DNA from: Rhynchopus euleeides
Taxonomy: Eukaryota; Euglenozoa; Diplonemea; Diplonemida; Diplonemidae
DNA length: 64,000 nucleotides
NCBI GenBank assembly: GCA_963210315.1
Contig: OY723283.1
Coordinates: 1,426,001 to 1,490,000 of the forward strand
Direction: 5' to 3'
The notes below the pieces were generated by a model that was given only the letters and a program-made list of their open reading frames with translations, was not told the origin of the DNA and made no database searches. Shown piece after piece: positions 49,528-60,614 of the stretch. Made by a program: the position numbers and the translations under genes. Numbering within the stretch: the first letter of the stretch is position 1; each line of letters starts with the position of its first letter.

Positions 49528-52414
49528 CAGATTCCCCCCGCCCCCCCCCCCCCTGCCGTCCCGCCATTCCCAGTGCCAAAAGAAGAGGGTGTCCCCCCTC
49601 CCCCCCGGTTCTACGCCATACGCCCCGCAGAACTGCACCGCGAGCCCTCCTCTCGTTCTCTGTCTGAGAAGCTGTGAATATAACCCTCCCCCACCACCCC
49701 TGCCCTTCGTCGTTGCTCCCAAGGCTGGTGGTTTTGTTGATAGTTCGGTGGAGGGGGGGGGGTGTTTTCTGTTTTCTCCCTCTTGTCTCTCTCTCTCTCT
49801 CTCCCTCTCTCTCGCTCGCTCGCTCCTCACCATATCCCAAGTCTCCCCTGCAAAACAGAAACAACCCATCATGTGATATTCTTCCTCGGGAGCCTCGGCG
49901 AGTCTGCGCGTATCTCATTGGGGTCTGGAGGAGGTGGGGGGAGGGGGAGGAGCCCTGTGCAATCCACATTTTTTCATCTTGTCCACCCGTTGCTTTCAAA
50001 AATAACGGCGGTGGTGGTGGGGGAGGGGGGGGGGGGGCGGGGAAGGTTCCAGATCCCTTTGTGTGTCAGAAACACCCGAAAAAAAGGCTATTGGCATCCT
50101 GCACTCCTGCACTCCTGCATCTGGGGAGATGGCTGCTTCTTTCGTACAAAACAAATTCTGTCTCCAAGTCTTGAGAATGGGGGGGGGGTCTGGGTGGGGG
50201 GGTATTGAGTGAAATTCACTGAAAAGAAAACGAGATTTTCACCCTCGGTGTGGGGGCACCGCAAATTCTCCTGCTGGGGAATAGGCGTTGTCCTGAGCCT
50301 CTGCGGCTGCAGGGGGAGGCAGTGTCGCAAGAGTGCCACAAAACGCACGGTGTGCCCCAACAACGCCCCCCTGTGACAGAGGGGGGGGGGGGGGGCACTG
50401 TTCCGGATTCTCCTGCCCTCTCGGGGTGGTATTGCCTATTGCCACCCCCCCCCCCCCTCTTATTTTTCCTTCTTTTTTTTTAAGTATCCGTCAGGTGGAT
50501 CATCTTTTTTTGGGGGGGATTGTTGATCCTGTTTGTTGGTCTTGCCCCCAGAGGGGGCGGGAACCCCCCCCCCCCCCTCCCCCCCTCCGTGTTGAAGCAC
50601 AGCGACGACTATCCCATTGCTGTGCACACCCTACCCACCACCCCCACCTCCTGTGGCCATTGCCTTCTCAGGCTGGGGGAGGGCCGACGCGAGCGCCTGG
50701 CGACCCGTCGAAATATATGAGGGAGGTAGTGTTTGGGTGGACGCCCTTTTTCGCCTCTTCGGCCCGGGGGGAGCTTCCGCACGGGAGCGGAGGGCATTGG
50801 GCGAGGGGGGGGGGGTGAGGGTGGGTTCCGCTGCTGTCCATTGTCGTCGGTGGCATATTCTCAGGCACACGGGATGGTCAGAGGGAGGATGGCCGGCCTG
50901 TGGCTGCCACAGTGATTTGGCCTCTCTTTTTTGGCCGCTTCGTTTGCCTTCATTTCTTATCTGAAAAAAAAAAGCGAAGCCGGATGTTTGTGCCTCTCAG
51001 AAGCTGACGTTCGCTAGATGAGCTGACTCTGGGTATGTTTCAAGAAGTCCGTATTTCCAAGAAACACCCCCTGAAACCGGGACGAATCGAAAGAGCGAGA
51101 ACGCGAGAAGTGAGAAGTGAGAACGACCCTTGAAGGGAAGTAGATAGCGGGCTGTGACTCGCGTTGTGCCCCCCCTCTGGGGATACAGCGCGACGCCAGT
51201 TCGCTAACCCACACTACAAAAAGCGAAGGGAAGTGAGACGTCGTGCTGCGACCTACCGTTTGTCACGACAAGAACCTCAAATGTCAGAACCTCAAATGCG
51301 ACAGTGTCTTCACTCTGGATTAAACAAAAGTGAGGCTGTACAGCCAAGTTTGTGTGCCACGCTTGCACGAGCGAAAATCGCCAGTGCATCTCCATCGAGC
51401 CAACCGCACACGGAAAGCCGCACCGTGTGTCTCACTCGCCGCCCAGACCTCTCTCTGGTTTGGCACTTAAGTTGTTGCGGAATTAGCAACGCACGCCGCA
51501 TCCGCGTTCAAAATAGTGTATCACCCCTCCCCTCATTCGACAGCTTTCCCACATCTGCATGACAGAGCGAAGGGAGGTGCGAGGGTGTCGGGCGCGGCTT
51601 CACAGTGGATCAGCACCTTAAGAGTGATGGGCTGACCGAGTATCGAATCACGAGTGGTTTGATCAAACCCCGTTCTTTGAAGCAGTCTTTGGAGTGTGGG
51701 CCGGGAGGAACTCCATCCGTTGCTTTCCCCCACCACCACCATGTGGTGGCTGACCCGCACTCTGGCCCAAGCGGGCCGTCTGGGGAGGGTGGGAGGGAGG
51801 GGTGGAAGAAAAACCTCACGTTGTGACTTGGAGTGCCACTAGGAAGGCTCGTGCAGTGTGCATCTCGCTTTCTACCGAAAACAACCCACTCCGTTGCTGG
51901 TATCGGATTAGATGTGCCAGGCGGGCCTGCCTGCTGACACCCCATATTCGGGGCGAAGATTAGACAGGGGGCAATAACGATCACATGTACACTTCATCTT
52001 TCCCCTCTTGGGTCTGCACTTTAAAGCTGTGCACCCCAAACTGGTAATACGGGGGGTGGGGTGGGTGGGTGGGTGGGCTGGGCTGGGCGGGCTCCAGGAG
52101 GGTGTGTGGGTCAGAGAGAGGCGGGGTGTCGGGGGGGCGGAGTGCGGGGGGGGGAGGCCACCACGTTCGTTGCGCCCTACCCCACCCCACCCCCCCGCTC
52201 CCACCTCCACTCGGCCCCATCCCCTGTGTTCTTCTCGCAAACACATTCCAATAAAAGGTGAGAAACGGATGTGTTTGATCCCCGTCCCCAACCACCCAAT
52301 ACGCCCTTGGGTGGACATTGCCCTTGCAGACGGTTCATGTGGGTTATACGATACGGGAGAGAGTATATGCGGGTTTTTCGCAAGTTGGGAACCTTGTTCG
52401 GTAGGTTTTGGCCC
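49528..52414. other. spacer rich in C/G homopolymers
   Basis: No gene recognised. It has C runs at 49540-49553, 50442-50457 and 50567-50577, G runs at 50025-50037 and 50381-50394, and a CT tract at 49787-49812. Long open frames here are low-complexity and unconvincing. Confidence 0.45.
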
Positions 52415-52735
52415 TTTTATTCGACAGTGACATAAAGTGTAGGTGAGATTCCCCTATAGCTGGCGTTATATAAAAGCCACTTTTCATACTTCCGGGATTT
52501 TATGGCAAAATTATCACACAGGGATTTCCATAAAATCCCGGACTTTGGACTTTATACTCACAGGGATTTGGGTGAGGACAGGGGGAAGCGTGACATAAAG
52601 TTTATATCACGCTTTTTACTTTATATCACTCCAATTTTTGTGAGGAAAAATGCGTGACATAAAGTTTATGTCACGCTGTTTACTTTATGTCACGCTCTTT
52701 TGAAAACCGCACCTTTATGTCACAATCGAATAAAA
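52415..52735. mobile_element. AT-rich MITE-like element (321 bp)
   Basis: Left end TTTTATTCGACAGTGACATA (continuing AAG) and right end its complement with two mismatches, 23-bp inverted ends. The interior repeats GTGACATAAAGT and ACTTTATGTCAC/ACTTTATATCAC several times in both orientations, giving nested hairpins, plus an inverted GGATTTTATGG/CCATAAAATCC pair. Composition contrasts sharply with the GC-rich surroundings. No target duplication could be scored with confidence. Confidence 0.65.
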
Positions 52736-52755
52736 AAATATATTCGTGTGAATGA

Positions 52756-52921
52756 TTTTGGTCATTCTATCACTTGGTTGAGGTGACTAGCACTCGTGGT
52801 GCCTCAACTCCCCTCGCTTCGCTCGGGAAGTTAAGTGCAGAAGGGCCCTCGCTTCGCTCGGGCGCTTCACCACCACCACTCGTGCGGTCAACCTCAACCG
52901 CGTGATATAATGACCAAATTA
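52756..52921. mobile_element. small foldback element (~165 bp)
   Basis: Arms of about 45-48 bp: TTTGGTCATT(C/A)TATCAC, GGTTGAGGT and CACGAGTGGTG words appear at the left and, inverted, at the right. The loop has two CCTCGCTTCGCTCGGG hairpin words. It sits 20 bp right of the 321-bp element, and an ATCGAATAAA word follows both. Confidence 0.6.
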
Positions 52922-54128
52922 TGCCATATCGAATAAATTACTATTCTGATACAGGGGTGTGTGTTCCTCGTGATATGTGGGAACTACTCAGAAGTGCAGA
53001 AAAACATGAGCTGCCTCAGAAACACGAGCACGGGGGTGAAGGTTCACAGAAACACACCCTGAAAAAATTGTATCAGAAATCAGCAACCATTTGATTCGAA
53101 AAACGGTGTTCTGAGGGGGAAAAATCCGTCCGGACAGGATTGGATATCGAAGTTGTCGAAGCGAGGAAACTCAACCGAAAAAATGCACACATTGTTCTCC
53201 AGCACTATGTGAAGGCTCACAAAAATGTGTAGCATTCACACAAAGTGTATGTATGATGAAGCCCGCCTATGGTATAACGCACGTGACCGTATAACTGCAA
53301 CGGCAGCCACTGTAACAGAGACTTGCCATTGTTTTTTTTGGCCCTTCTTCCCATCACACCCACACACATACCCCAGAGATCTCACCCATCTCATGCGATC
53401 CGTTCCAATTCTGTCGGTATCATTCCTTACTTCCGTTTCAGACTGGGGGACGGGGGTGGAGGGACGTTGTGTTGGCCTTTTCGAGGGGGGCGTTTTGTGG
53501 GGGGTGGGGGTGCTGCCGCTTGTGCGGCGGCCTGACAGTCTCTGGGGTCGGTGCGCCTCGGGCTGTGCACAGAGGGGGCTTTCGTCCCCTGCTGGTGGCA
53601 GTGGCGGTGGAGGCAAGGGGGGGGGGGGGCGGGTGGAGGGCCTATTTCAGAGTAAAACCCCACGTCAGAACAAGAAATAACAAACACCGAAATTGCCAAA
53701 ACAACGGTGCTCACCCCCTCTCAGTAATGTCCGTGCTCTCTTGCCCGCACGTGATGTTTGTCGGGCAATGTGAACGATGTGGACTGTTTTTTAGTGCAAA
53801 ACCCGGTTGCATTCAAAAATAACGTGGCAAATCGTGAGCCTTCAGAGTTGCTTTGGGAAGTTGGCCGCGCGCTGGTCTGGTCAGATGTCAAACGGGGCAA
53901 CAACGAGACAACGGCAAAGACCCCTTGTTTGCACAGCTGGCACCGCTGGCGGGCTATCCTGCGGGGTTGGCGTGTGAGGTTTTTCTTGCTGTGTTGAAGT
54001 GTGCCCTGTCTCCCACACAGTCTGGCCTTTATGTGATGCAGACGCCAGGGCCTCAGACCGATAGCTCAGCAATGGCACCCCGAGAAGCCCGGACACCGCC
54101 GCGAGCCCCCCCCCCCCCCCCCTGTCTC
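52922..54128. other. spacer, no gene seen
   Basis: AT-richer at the left, GC-rich with homopolymers at the right (G run near 53622-53631, C run 54106-54122). Nothing recognised. Confidence 0.45.
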
Positions 54129-54137
54129 TCACCGACC

Positions 54138-55004
54138 CAGGCATGTCGCTAAGCGTCGACCGTCGACCCAGTGATTTTTGGTTTCCCCCCCCATAAAAAA
54201 GCGTCGACCCAGCGTCAACCCAGTGGAACTGGGTTGACGCTTGGTCGAGGCTTGGAGCGTCGACCCAGTGGAACTGAGTTGCCATTCAAGCCTGGACCAA
54301 GCGTCAACCCATTTATTACGCTGGGTCGATGCTTACCTAGCGTTGACCCGATTACACTGGGTCGACGCTCACCAAGCGTCGACCAAGCGTCAACCCACTT
54401 TCACTGGGTCGACGTCGAAGAGAGTATGGTTATGCAGGAACAGATGCTCACTACCGTGGCCTCCGGCGGCTGGGGGGCTCCGCCCCCCAGACCCCCCTGT
54501 GGTGCATGTCTCGTACTCAAGTCACTCGATTACCACCAGGTCAGGGAATCCAACCACTCCAGTAGCCTCAGGGGGACGCAGCCAACTCACACAGAACCTG
54601 TACGCCCACAATGAACAGATGTTCACTACCGTGGCCTCCGGCGGCTGGGGGGCTCTGCCCCCAGCCCCCCTATCTCGCGCGCCCGTCTAGTAACCAAGTC
54701 CTTGCGCTTCAACGGCCGTGGCACATCAGGGGGTAGCGTCGAAAGCATGGTCCCGAAAGCCATTATTTGGGTTTCCTCCACCCGAGGATGGCGCGAGCGG
54801 GAGAGGAACCACGGAAGGAACCCAGCGCCTCACACCGTGCCCACCTAGTGGTCCACCGACGGGAAAATTAGGCAACAACACGAGCGCGCGCGAAGCGCGC
54901 GCGAGAAAAATTGCCCCCTAGTGTTTTCCCCCCTGATTCCCCCCCCCAAAACAGGAGCGTCAACCCACCAAATCTCCAAAATCGAAAAGTTAGCGACAGG
55001 CCTG
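54138..55004. mobile_element. non-autonomous DNA transposon, copy 2 (867 bp, 9-bp TSD)
   Basis: Same ends and interior as the copy at 4502-5365, with a handful of substitutions and small indels. Bracketed by its own perfect 9-bp direct repeat TCACCGACC (54129-54137 and 55005-55013). Different duplications at the two copies prove independent insertion events of the same element. Contains the GTCGACCC minisatellite, one pair of GC-hairpin modules (about 54450 and 54625) and the GCGCGCGCGAAGCGCGCGCG hairpin near 54882-54901. Confidence 0.92.
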
Positions 55005-55265
55005 TCACCGACCCCTTCTGGAAGCTTGCCACTGGAAGACCGGGTTCCCATCACCCCCCGCCCCTACTCCGCCCCTTCAGATTTTGGCTTTGCCCCCTAC
55101 GCCCACACAGCTACAGCTGTTCTCGTGTAACTTACAAAACCACATCACACTACCCTACACCACCACCCACACGATGCCCAGGTGTGCCCGGGAGTCGGAC
55201 ACCGGATCCTCCACTAGGGAGGCTCGAACCACCACCACCGGCGCTAACCCCCTCCTGGTGCAACC

Positions 55266-57496
55266 ATGCCTCGGGTGTTCATCAAAGAATCGGCGGATGG
55301 TGTGTCCGACTTCGCAGCCCGGCTGCTGCTGCAGCGGATCCGGGTGTTCCAGCCCTCCGCAGACAAGGCCGTGCTCAACATCCTCCTGAGCGTCAGCGGC
55401 TCTGCCCTCGACGTCTGCAGGCGCCTGGTGGACCTCCACCGGATGCAGCTGGTCAGCTTTCAAAACGTCGCCGTCTTCGCAACCCATGAGTACTGCGGGG
55501 TGCCGCAGTCGCACCCCGCGTCGGTGCACAGCATGCTGTGGCACACCCTCCTCAAGCACATCGATATCAAGCCCCAGAATGTGATCGTCTTGGCTGGCAA
55601 CTCGGCGGACCTCAGGAGGGAATGCGAGCTGTTCGAAGATCAGATCGCCACACACGGGGGGATCGACATCGCCCTCTGCGCACCCGGTGTGGACGGGCAC
55701 ATCGGGTTCAACATGCCTGGCAGCAGCTTGGAGGCTGCCACGCGTGTGAAGACCCTGTCGAGCAGCACGCGGAAGAGCCACACCCAGGCTGCGCAGCGGG
55801 TGGCGCCCGGGTGGGAGGTGCCGAGCCTGGGGCTGACCGTGGGCCTCCGCACCATCCTCGCTGCGCGGGAGCTCATCACCGTGGTGGCGACTGCGGATAA
55901 CGACGAGGCTCTTGTCGCCCTGACGCATTCGCAGATCAGCCACACCAACGCCCTCACCGTTTTCCAAAACCACCCCCGGGCGACCGTCGTTGCTGACGAA
56001 GACTCCTGCGACGGGATGCTCAGCTCCACATACACATACTACAAAGACCTGGAGAGGAACGCCCTGCACACTGTCGACATCCCATGCGTCTCCCAGCTGA
56101 CGAAGGTGGCGATCCGCAACCCCTGCTCCCCCGGGAGTGGTGTGCTGAAGGTGGTGAACGTGAAGGTGCTCCGTGGGGGCGAGTTTGTCCCGGATGACCT
56201 GTGGGTGCGCGACGGGCGTGTCATCGACCCCGCCACCCGCTTCTGGGAGGCGCACGAGGAGGAGGAGTACGCCGCCGAGAACATCGTCGACGGGAGGGGC
56301 GCCCTCTGCTGCCCGGGGCTCATCGACATCCAGCTCAACGGCGCCTTCGGAATCGACTTCACAGACCCCGCCCTCTCGCAGGAGGGGGTCGACAGGGTCG
56401 CGCAGGGGCTGCTGTCACACGGCTGCACCGCCTTCTGCCCCACAGTCATCACCTCCGCCCCCCCGCTCTACCGCCGCAACCTGCAGCTGCTGCAGCGCAG
56501 GCAGGGGGGCGCCGCAGGGGCTCACATGCTGGGGTGCCACCTCGAAGGCCCCTTCCTCAGCGAGCTGAAGTATGGCGCCCACGACAAGGACCTTGTCACC
56601 ACACCGAAGAACGGCTTCAAAGACGCTGTGGCGATGTATGGGAGGATGGAGGCTGTTGCGCTTGTCACCATCGCGCCTGAGGTGGAGGGTGCCCTGGCGA
56701 CCATCGCGGGGCTGTCGCAGCGTGGTGTGCGTGTCTCGTTGGGGCACAGCAATGCCACGCTGAGCGAGGCGGAGGCCGGGGTGGCGCATGGGGCAAACCT
56801 CGTCACCCACATGTACAACGCGATGCGGTCTTTCCAGCACCGGGATCCGGGGCTGTTCGGGATCCTCGGGTCTGACATCGAGAATAAGCCTTACTTCGGC
56901 ATCATCGTGGATGGGCTGCACACCCACCCCGCGTCGGTGCGGATTGCCTATGAGGCGCACCCCGGTGGCTGTGTTCTCGTGACGGATGCGATGGAGGCGA
57001 TGGGCATGCCCCCAGGTGCCTACAAGCTTGCAGGCAAGGAGGTGACTGTTGTGGAGACGTCGCTCGAGAAGCGCTACGGAGGGGCGTCGGTGAAGAAGGC
57101 GACGCTTGCGGGGTCCGACACGCTGGCGGGTGCGGTGCCGACGCTCATAGAGTGCGTCAGGAACCTGGTGCGGTTCACGGGGTGCTCTGTGGCGGAGGCT
57201 GTCGCATGCGCGTCGTCCCACCCTGCTGAGGCGCTTGGCATCCAAAGAAGGTATGCAGGGAAGGGAACCAGCTTTGTTGCATTCAGCCTTGTTTTGTGTG
57301 TTTGGCCTGGGGGCGCGATTCACCTTTGCCTTGTCACAGGAAAGGGCATCTCGGTTACGGCGCAGACGCTGACTTTGTGCTGTTGGATCCTGTGAGCCTT
57401 GCCCCACAGGAGACCTATGTGCTCGGGGAGCTGTGCTGGTCGCAGTCGCGTGGCTTCGCCCATCCCCACCTGATGCCGGAGAGTTCGAAGCTCTGA
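55266..57496 (+). CDS. NagB-like / NagA fusion (amino-sugar catabolism)
   Basis: Exons 55266-57250 and 57340-57496 (GTATGC donor, CACAG acceptor) encode about 713 residues. Residues ~1-270 are a glucosamine-6-phosphate deaminase (NagB/GNPDA) fold: THEYCGVPQSHPASVHSM, GVDGHIGFNMPGSS and LTVGLRTILAARE. Residues ~300-713 are N-acetylglucosamine-6-phosphate deacetylase (NagA): PGLIDIQLNGAFGIDF, HLEGPF near 425, GHSNA near 493, THMYNAM near 514 and VTDAM near 571, i.e. the metal and catalytic residues are present. NagA makes GlcN6P and NagB turns it into fructose-6-phosphate plus ammonia, so the fusion would join consecutive steps. In the NagB part, however, MDEY of active enzymes is THEY (general base Asp to His), NEP is NMP, and the phosphate-loop GGTP is SGSA; this half may be inactive or regulatory. 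Confidence 0.9.
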
Positions 57497-59372
57497 TGTG
57501 TTCCCCCGCGGTAGGGGTTTCGCGCAAGTCGAGCATCCCCTGCTAGATCTTGGGATCTCCCGCGCCGATACACCGCGTTGGCGGAGCAGGATCCGTGGAA
57601 AATTGTTTTCTTTTTGCTTGTGGTTTTTGCCCCAAACGCGATTGCCTTGTCCGTTCGGCATTCGCCCAACGTAGGAAAACGATTCCGCCATGCCGGATCA
57701 TTCTTTTTTGTGAAACACGCTTTTCTCACACACCCACAACAGGGCTGTGATGTGCTGTGTGTCTTCTGCATGCGGGAGAGGAAACGCCCCCAACTTTAAC
57801 TGAATCTCTTCTCTTTCTCTCTCTTGAGATCCACTCGGTCTATCAACACTTTCCCACCCCCCACGGTCCCCCGGGAGGGACGGGTTTTTTGCGAGGCGCG
57901 GGGGGCTTCGTCCATCCTACCCCACTCCCACCCAGGCTCTCTCCATGCACCCGGCAGACCAGCAGGCGTCCCAAGTGCTCATCATCCCTGCCCCAGTCAC
58001 CCAACTCCTTTTGTGATTGGGCTTCTGGCATGGGGATACAGCGCTGTGGACCGCCGTGCTTTGGTGCTGGGTGTATGCGTTCGAGACCTCCGCTGATGAG
58101 TTGGGGGTTAGATGCGCTGTGCTGGGGTGGGCATGCGGAACGGGGCGCTGCTCCGTGTCGGTTCTGCTCCTGCTAAACGGGTCTCCTGTTGGCGTTATTC
58201 TAATGCTGTGTTCCGACAAGAGGTGGGTGAGACGCGCGGTTTTCGTCACTCCCGGAGCGAAGCAAACGCACTGCTCAGACTGGTTGTTTCACTGAAGGCT
58301 TCTCACTCTGTCAAACTCCGCGTCAGCGTGACATGACATACAGGTGCTCATTTATATGCACTTTAGAGCGAAGGCCCTCACTGTCCATCTTTGCAACTCC
58401 TGCACACACACACAATGCCGGAACACTGCACTCTGGTTGTGTCTTCCGTCTCAGGGGGGGGTCCCGCTGCGATGTTCTGCTGCACTAACCCTTCCTCCGG
58501 CCCCCCTCACGCGCACCTTCAGTTGTCACTTTGTCTGATACTCTTTTATCCCCGCTCTCATCCGCCGTCGTTTCCCCGCGGCTTCCTCACTCCCCCAGTT
58601 GCGTAGTGGCGCCTTGGATACAATGAGGCACATTTCGCTTCTTTAGACCGGCAGGGTGATCCTGTGTCTGCGTCGTGTGATGTGATTATTTATGTGGTGT
58701 GTGGCGTGGTGTGGAGGAGTGTTTTCTTTTTTTTATTCGCGTGCAAACATAGCTTTGCTCGGTGCGGTCCACGCGCTGCACACATGAGAGTGATTTCGCA
58801 TTTGGTGTGTCTGAACAGAGTCCTCCATGCCTGGCTGTTGACCAGGTGGCAGCTGTGTGTCCTTTTCGTTATTCCCCTGTGTGGCGTCCTGCCTCTGTCT
58901 GATCTTGCTGGGACCCAGTCTCCTGTATGCCCCCCCCTTTTGAGCAACGTAGCACAGCCCAAGAGGGAGGCTGTGCCAAAAAAAGCAAAACAAAAACAAA
59001 TCATCGGGGGGCAAACACCTGCTTACCGGCAGTGCAGCCTCACCCACAACAGCAAGCCACCTGACCGAAACCCCGGAAACCCCCCCCCCCCCCCCCCACA
59101 CCCCTGCCATGCATAGCTGATTTCTCGTAAACCCCTTTTTTGAAATGGAGCGCTCCCCCCCCCCCTTTTTTTCAAAAAAGCAAACAGATTTTCTTACCTA
59201 TCACCCCCCCCCCCCCACACCCCCACCCCCAACAAACATACGATTTGAAAAGGATGGAGCGATACGATACCCCCACTCATAACCACCAGCAGCTGCACCA
59301 CAGCCACCCACACAGGCAAACCCTCACACACTCTTCCCCACGCCACGCCTCTGGCATCTACAGAAGGGTGTG
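57497..59372. other. spacer, no gene seen
   Basis: Ordinary GC-rich sequence with C runs at 59079-59097, 59156-59165 and 59205-59216 and no recognisable gene. It ends with GGCATCTACAG, an acceptor-like site nine bases before the next ATG. Confidence 0.45.
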
Positions 59373-60614
59373 ATGGACGAGTTGGAGAAAGCCCTGGGCC
59401 ACGCAAAGCAGGGCGAGTGGGATGCTGTCTTTACACCCGGCAGTGTGGTGCTGGAGGATGCCCGCGTCAACGCAACCCCAGGCAGCCTTGAGTTCAACCT
59501 GCTGCACCACGCCCTCTGGTGGGGCGACTGCTCCGCCCTGCGCAGCCTCATCGCTCGCAGCGGATCTGCCCTGGATGCATCTGCGAAGACATCGAAGGGC
59601 CAGAGCCCACTGCACATCCTGCATCGCCACCCCCCGGAGCTGCAGCGCCAGCTCCGCAGCCTTCTGACGGATCATGTGACTGGCGGGGGCACACCGCATG
59701 GCCTCCGCGTTATGACCTTCAACGCCTACCTGATCCCGGGGTGGCTGGTGGACAGCAACAACGCGACGTGCACCCGGCAGGCTGAGAGGGCCACTCGGGC
59801 CGGAGAGCTGGTGGCACAGCGAGCAGATGTGGCCTGCCTGCAGGAGATGTGGGGGAGCTCCGTTGGATGCTTTGAGGCTGCCACGCTGCGGAGCATGGAG
59901 GTTGTCCCCCCTGCGCAGCGGGGCTATGGCGTGACCCTGCTGGACACCCTGGCGTATTTTGCGCGGCAGACCGGAGGCCTTTACGCAACAGCCAGATCGG
60001 CGTACCCCATGCTGCACCACCGGAGCGAGAAGTTCGCCTCCAGCAACACAAAGTCTCAGAAAGGTGTCTCCCTTGCGGTGTTGGATGTGAGCCTCATGTT
60101 CCCCGACGCGCCCTATCTGGCGGTGTTCAACACCCACCTCGACCCGACGAATGAGAACGGTTCGCAGGAGAGGCAGATCCGGCAGCTGAATGGGTTTATC
60201 GGGAGGTGCGTCGGGCAGCATATCCCCGAGGGGGTGCCTGGGTTTTCCCTCGGGGGCTGCGCGGTGCTGATCACAGGGGATATGAACATCAACTCCAACG
60301 CGGGGGAGAGCAGCCCGGTCTACGCTGCTCTGGTTGGAGGGCGCAGCGCTGAAGGGCAGGTCCTGTCTGTCCGGGATGTGCATCGCGAGTGGGTGGGTGG
60401 TGGGCACACCACAACCTATTGCAGCCGGGAGAATTCGCTTGCGACGTGGGGTGTCGGCGAGCGGCTGGACTACATCCTGGCGGTTGATTCTGTCAACGGC
60501 ACCCCCGCAGCAAGGGTCTCTGTCAGAAGCGTCGAGGTGCTGAAGCAGCCCGCGGGGCAGGAGCTGTCAGACCACTGGCCTGTCGTTGCAGAGCTTGATG
60601 TCACCCCCTCGTGA
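59373..60614 (+). CDS. sphingomyelinase-type phosphodiesterase with ankyrin-like N-terminus
   Basis: 413 residues in one exon. Residues ~1-100 contain ankyrin-like helices (FNLLHHALWWGDCSALRSLI and KGQSPLHILHRHP). Residues ~110-413 are an endonuclease/exonuclease/phosphatase-superfamily domain of neutral sphingomyelinase type: MTFNAYLIPGW near 115, LQEMWG near 157 (metal Glu), VFNTHLDPTNE near 252 (His and Asp), ITGDMNIN near 303 (Asp and Asn), GERLDYIL near 363, and SDHWPVVAEL near 399 (catalytic Asp-His). All expected active-site residues are present. Such enzymes hydrolyse sphingomyelin or inositol-phosphosphingolipids to ceramide. No signal peptide or transmembrane helix is seen, so it is probably cytosolic or peripheral. 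Substrate is inferred from the motif set. Confidence 0.82.
   Translation: MDELEKALGHAKQGEWDAVFTPGSVVLEDARVNATPGSLEFNLLHHALWWGDCSALRSLIARSGSALDASAKTSKGQSPLHILHRHPPELQRQLRSLLTDHVTGGGTPHGLRVMTFNAYLIPGWLVDSNNATCTRQAERATRAGELVAQRADVACLQEMWGSSVGCFEAATLRSMEVVPPAQRGYGVTLLDTLAYFARQTGGLYATARSAYPMLHHRSEKFASSNTKSQKGVSLAVLDVSLMFPDAPYLAVFNTHLDPTNENGSQERQIRQLNGFIGRCVGQHIPEGVPGFSLGGCAVLITGDMNINSNAGESSPVYAALVGGRSAEGQVLSVRDVHREWVGGGHTTTYCSRENSLATWGVGERLDYILAVDSVNGTPAARVSVRSVEVLKQPAGQELSDHWPVVAELDVTPS

Noticed and set aside
55180..55260. GGTTCGAGCC-type T-arm on the minus strand suggesting a tRNA
   Set aside because: No acceptor stem, D-arm or anticodon arm can be folded around it.
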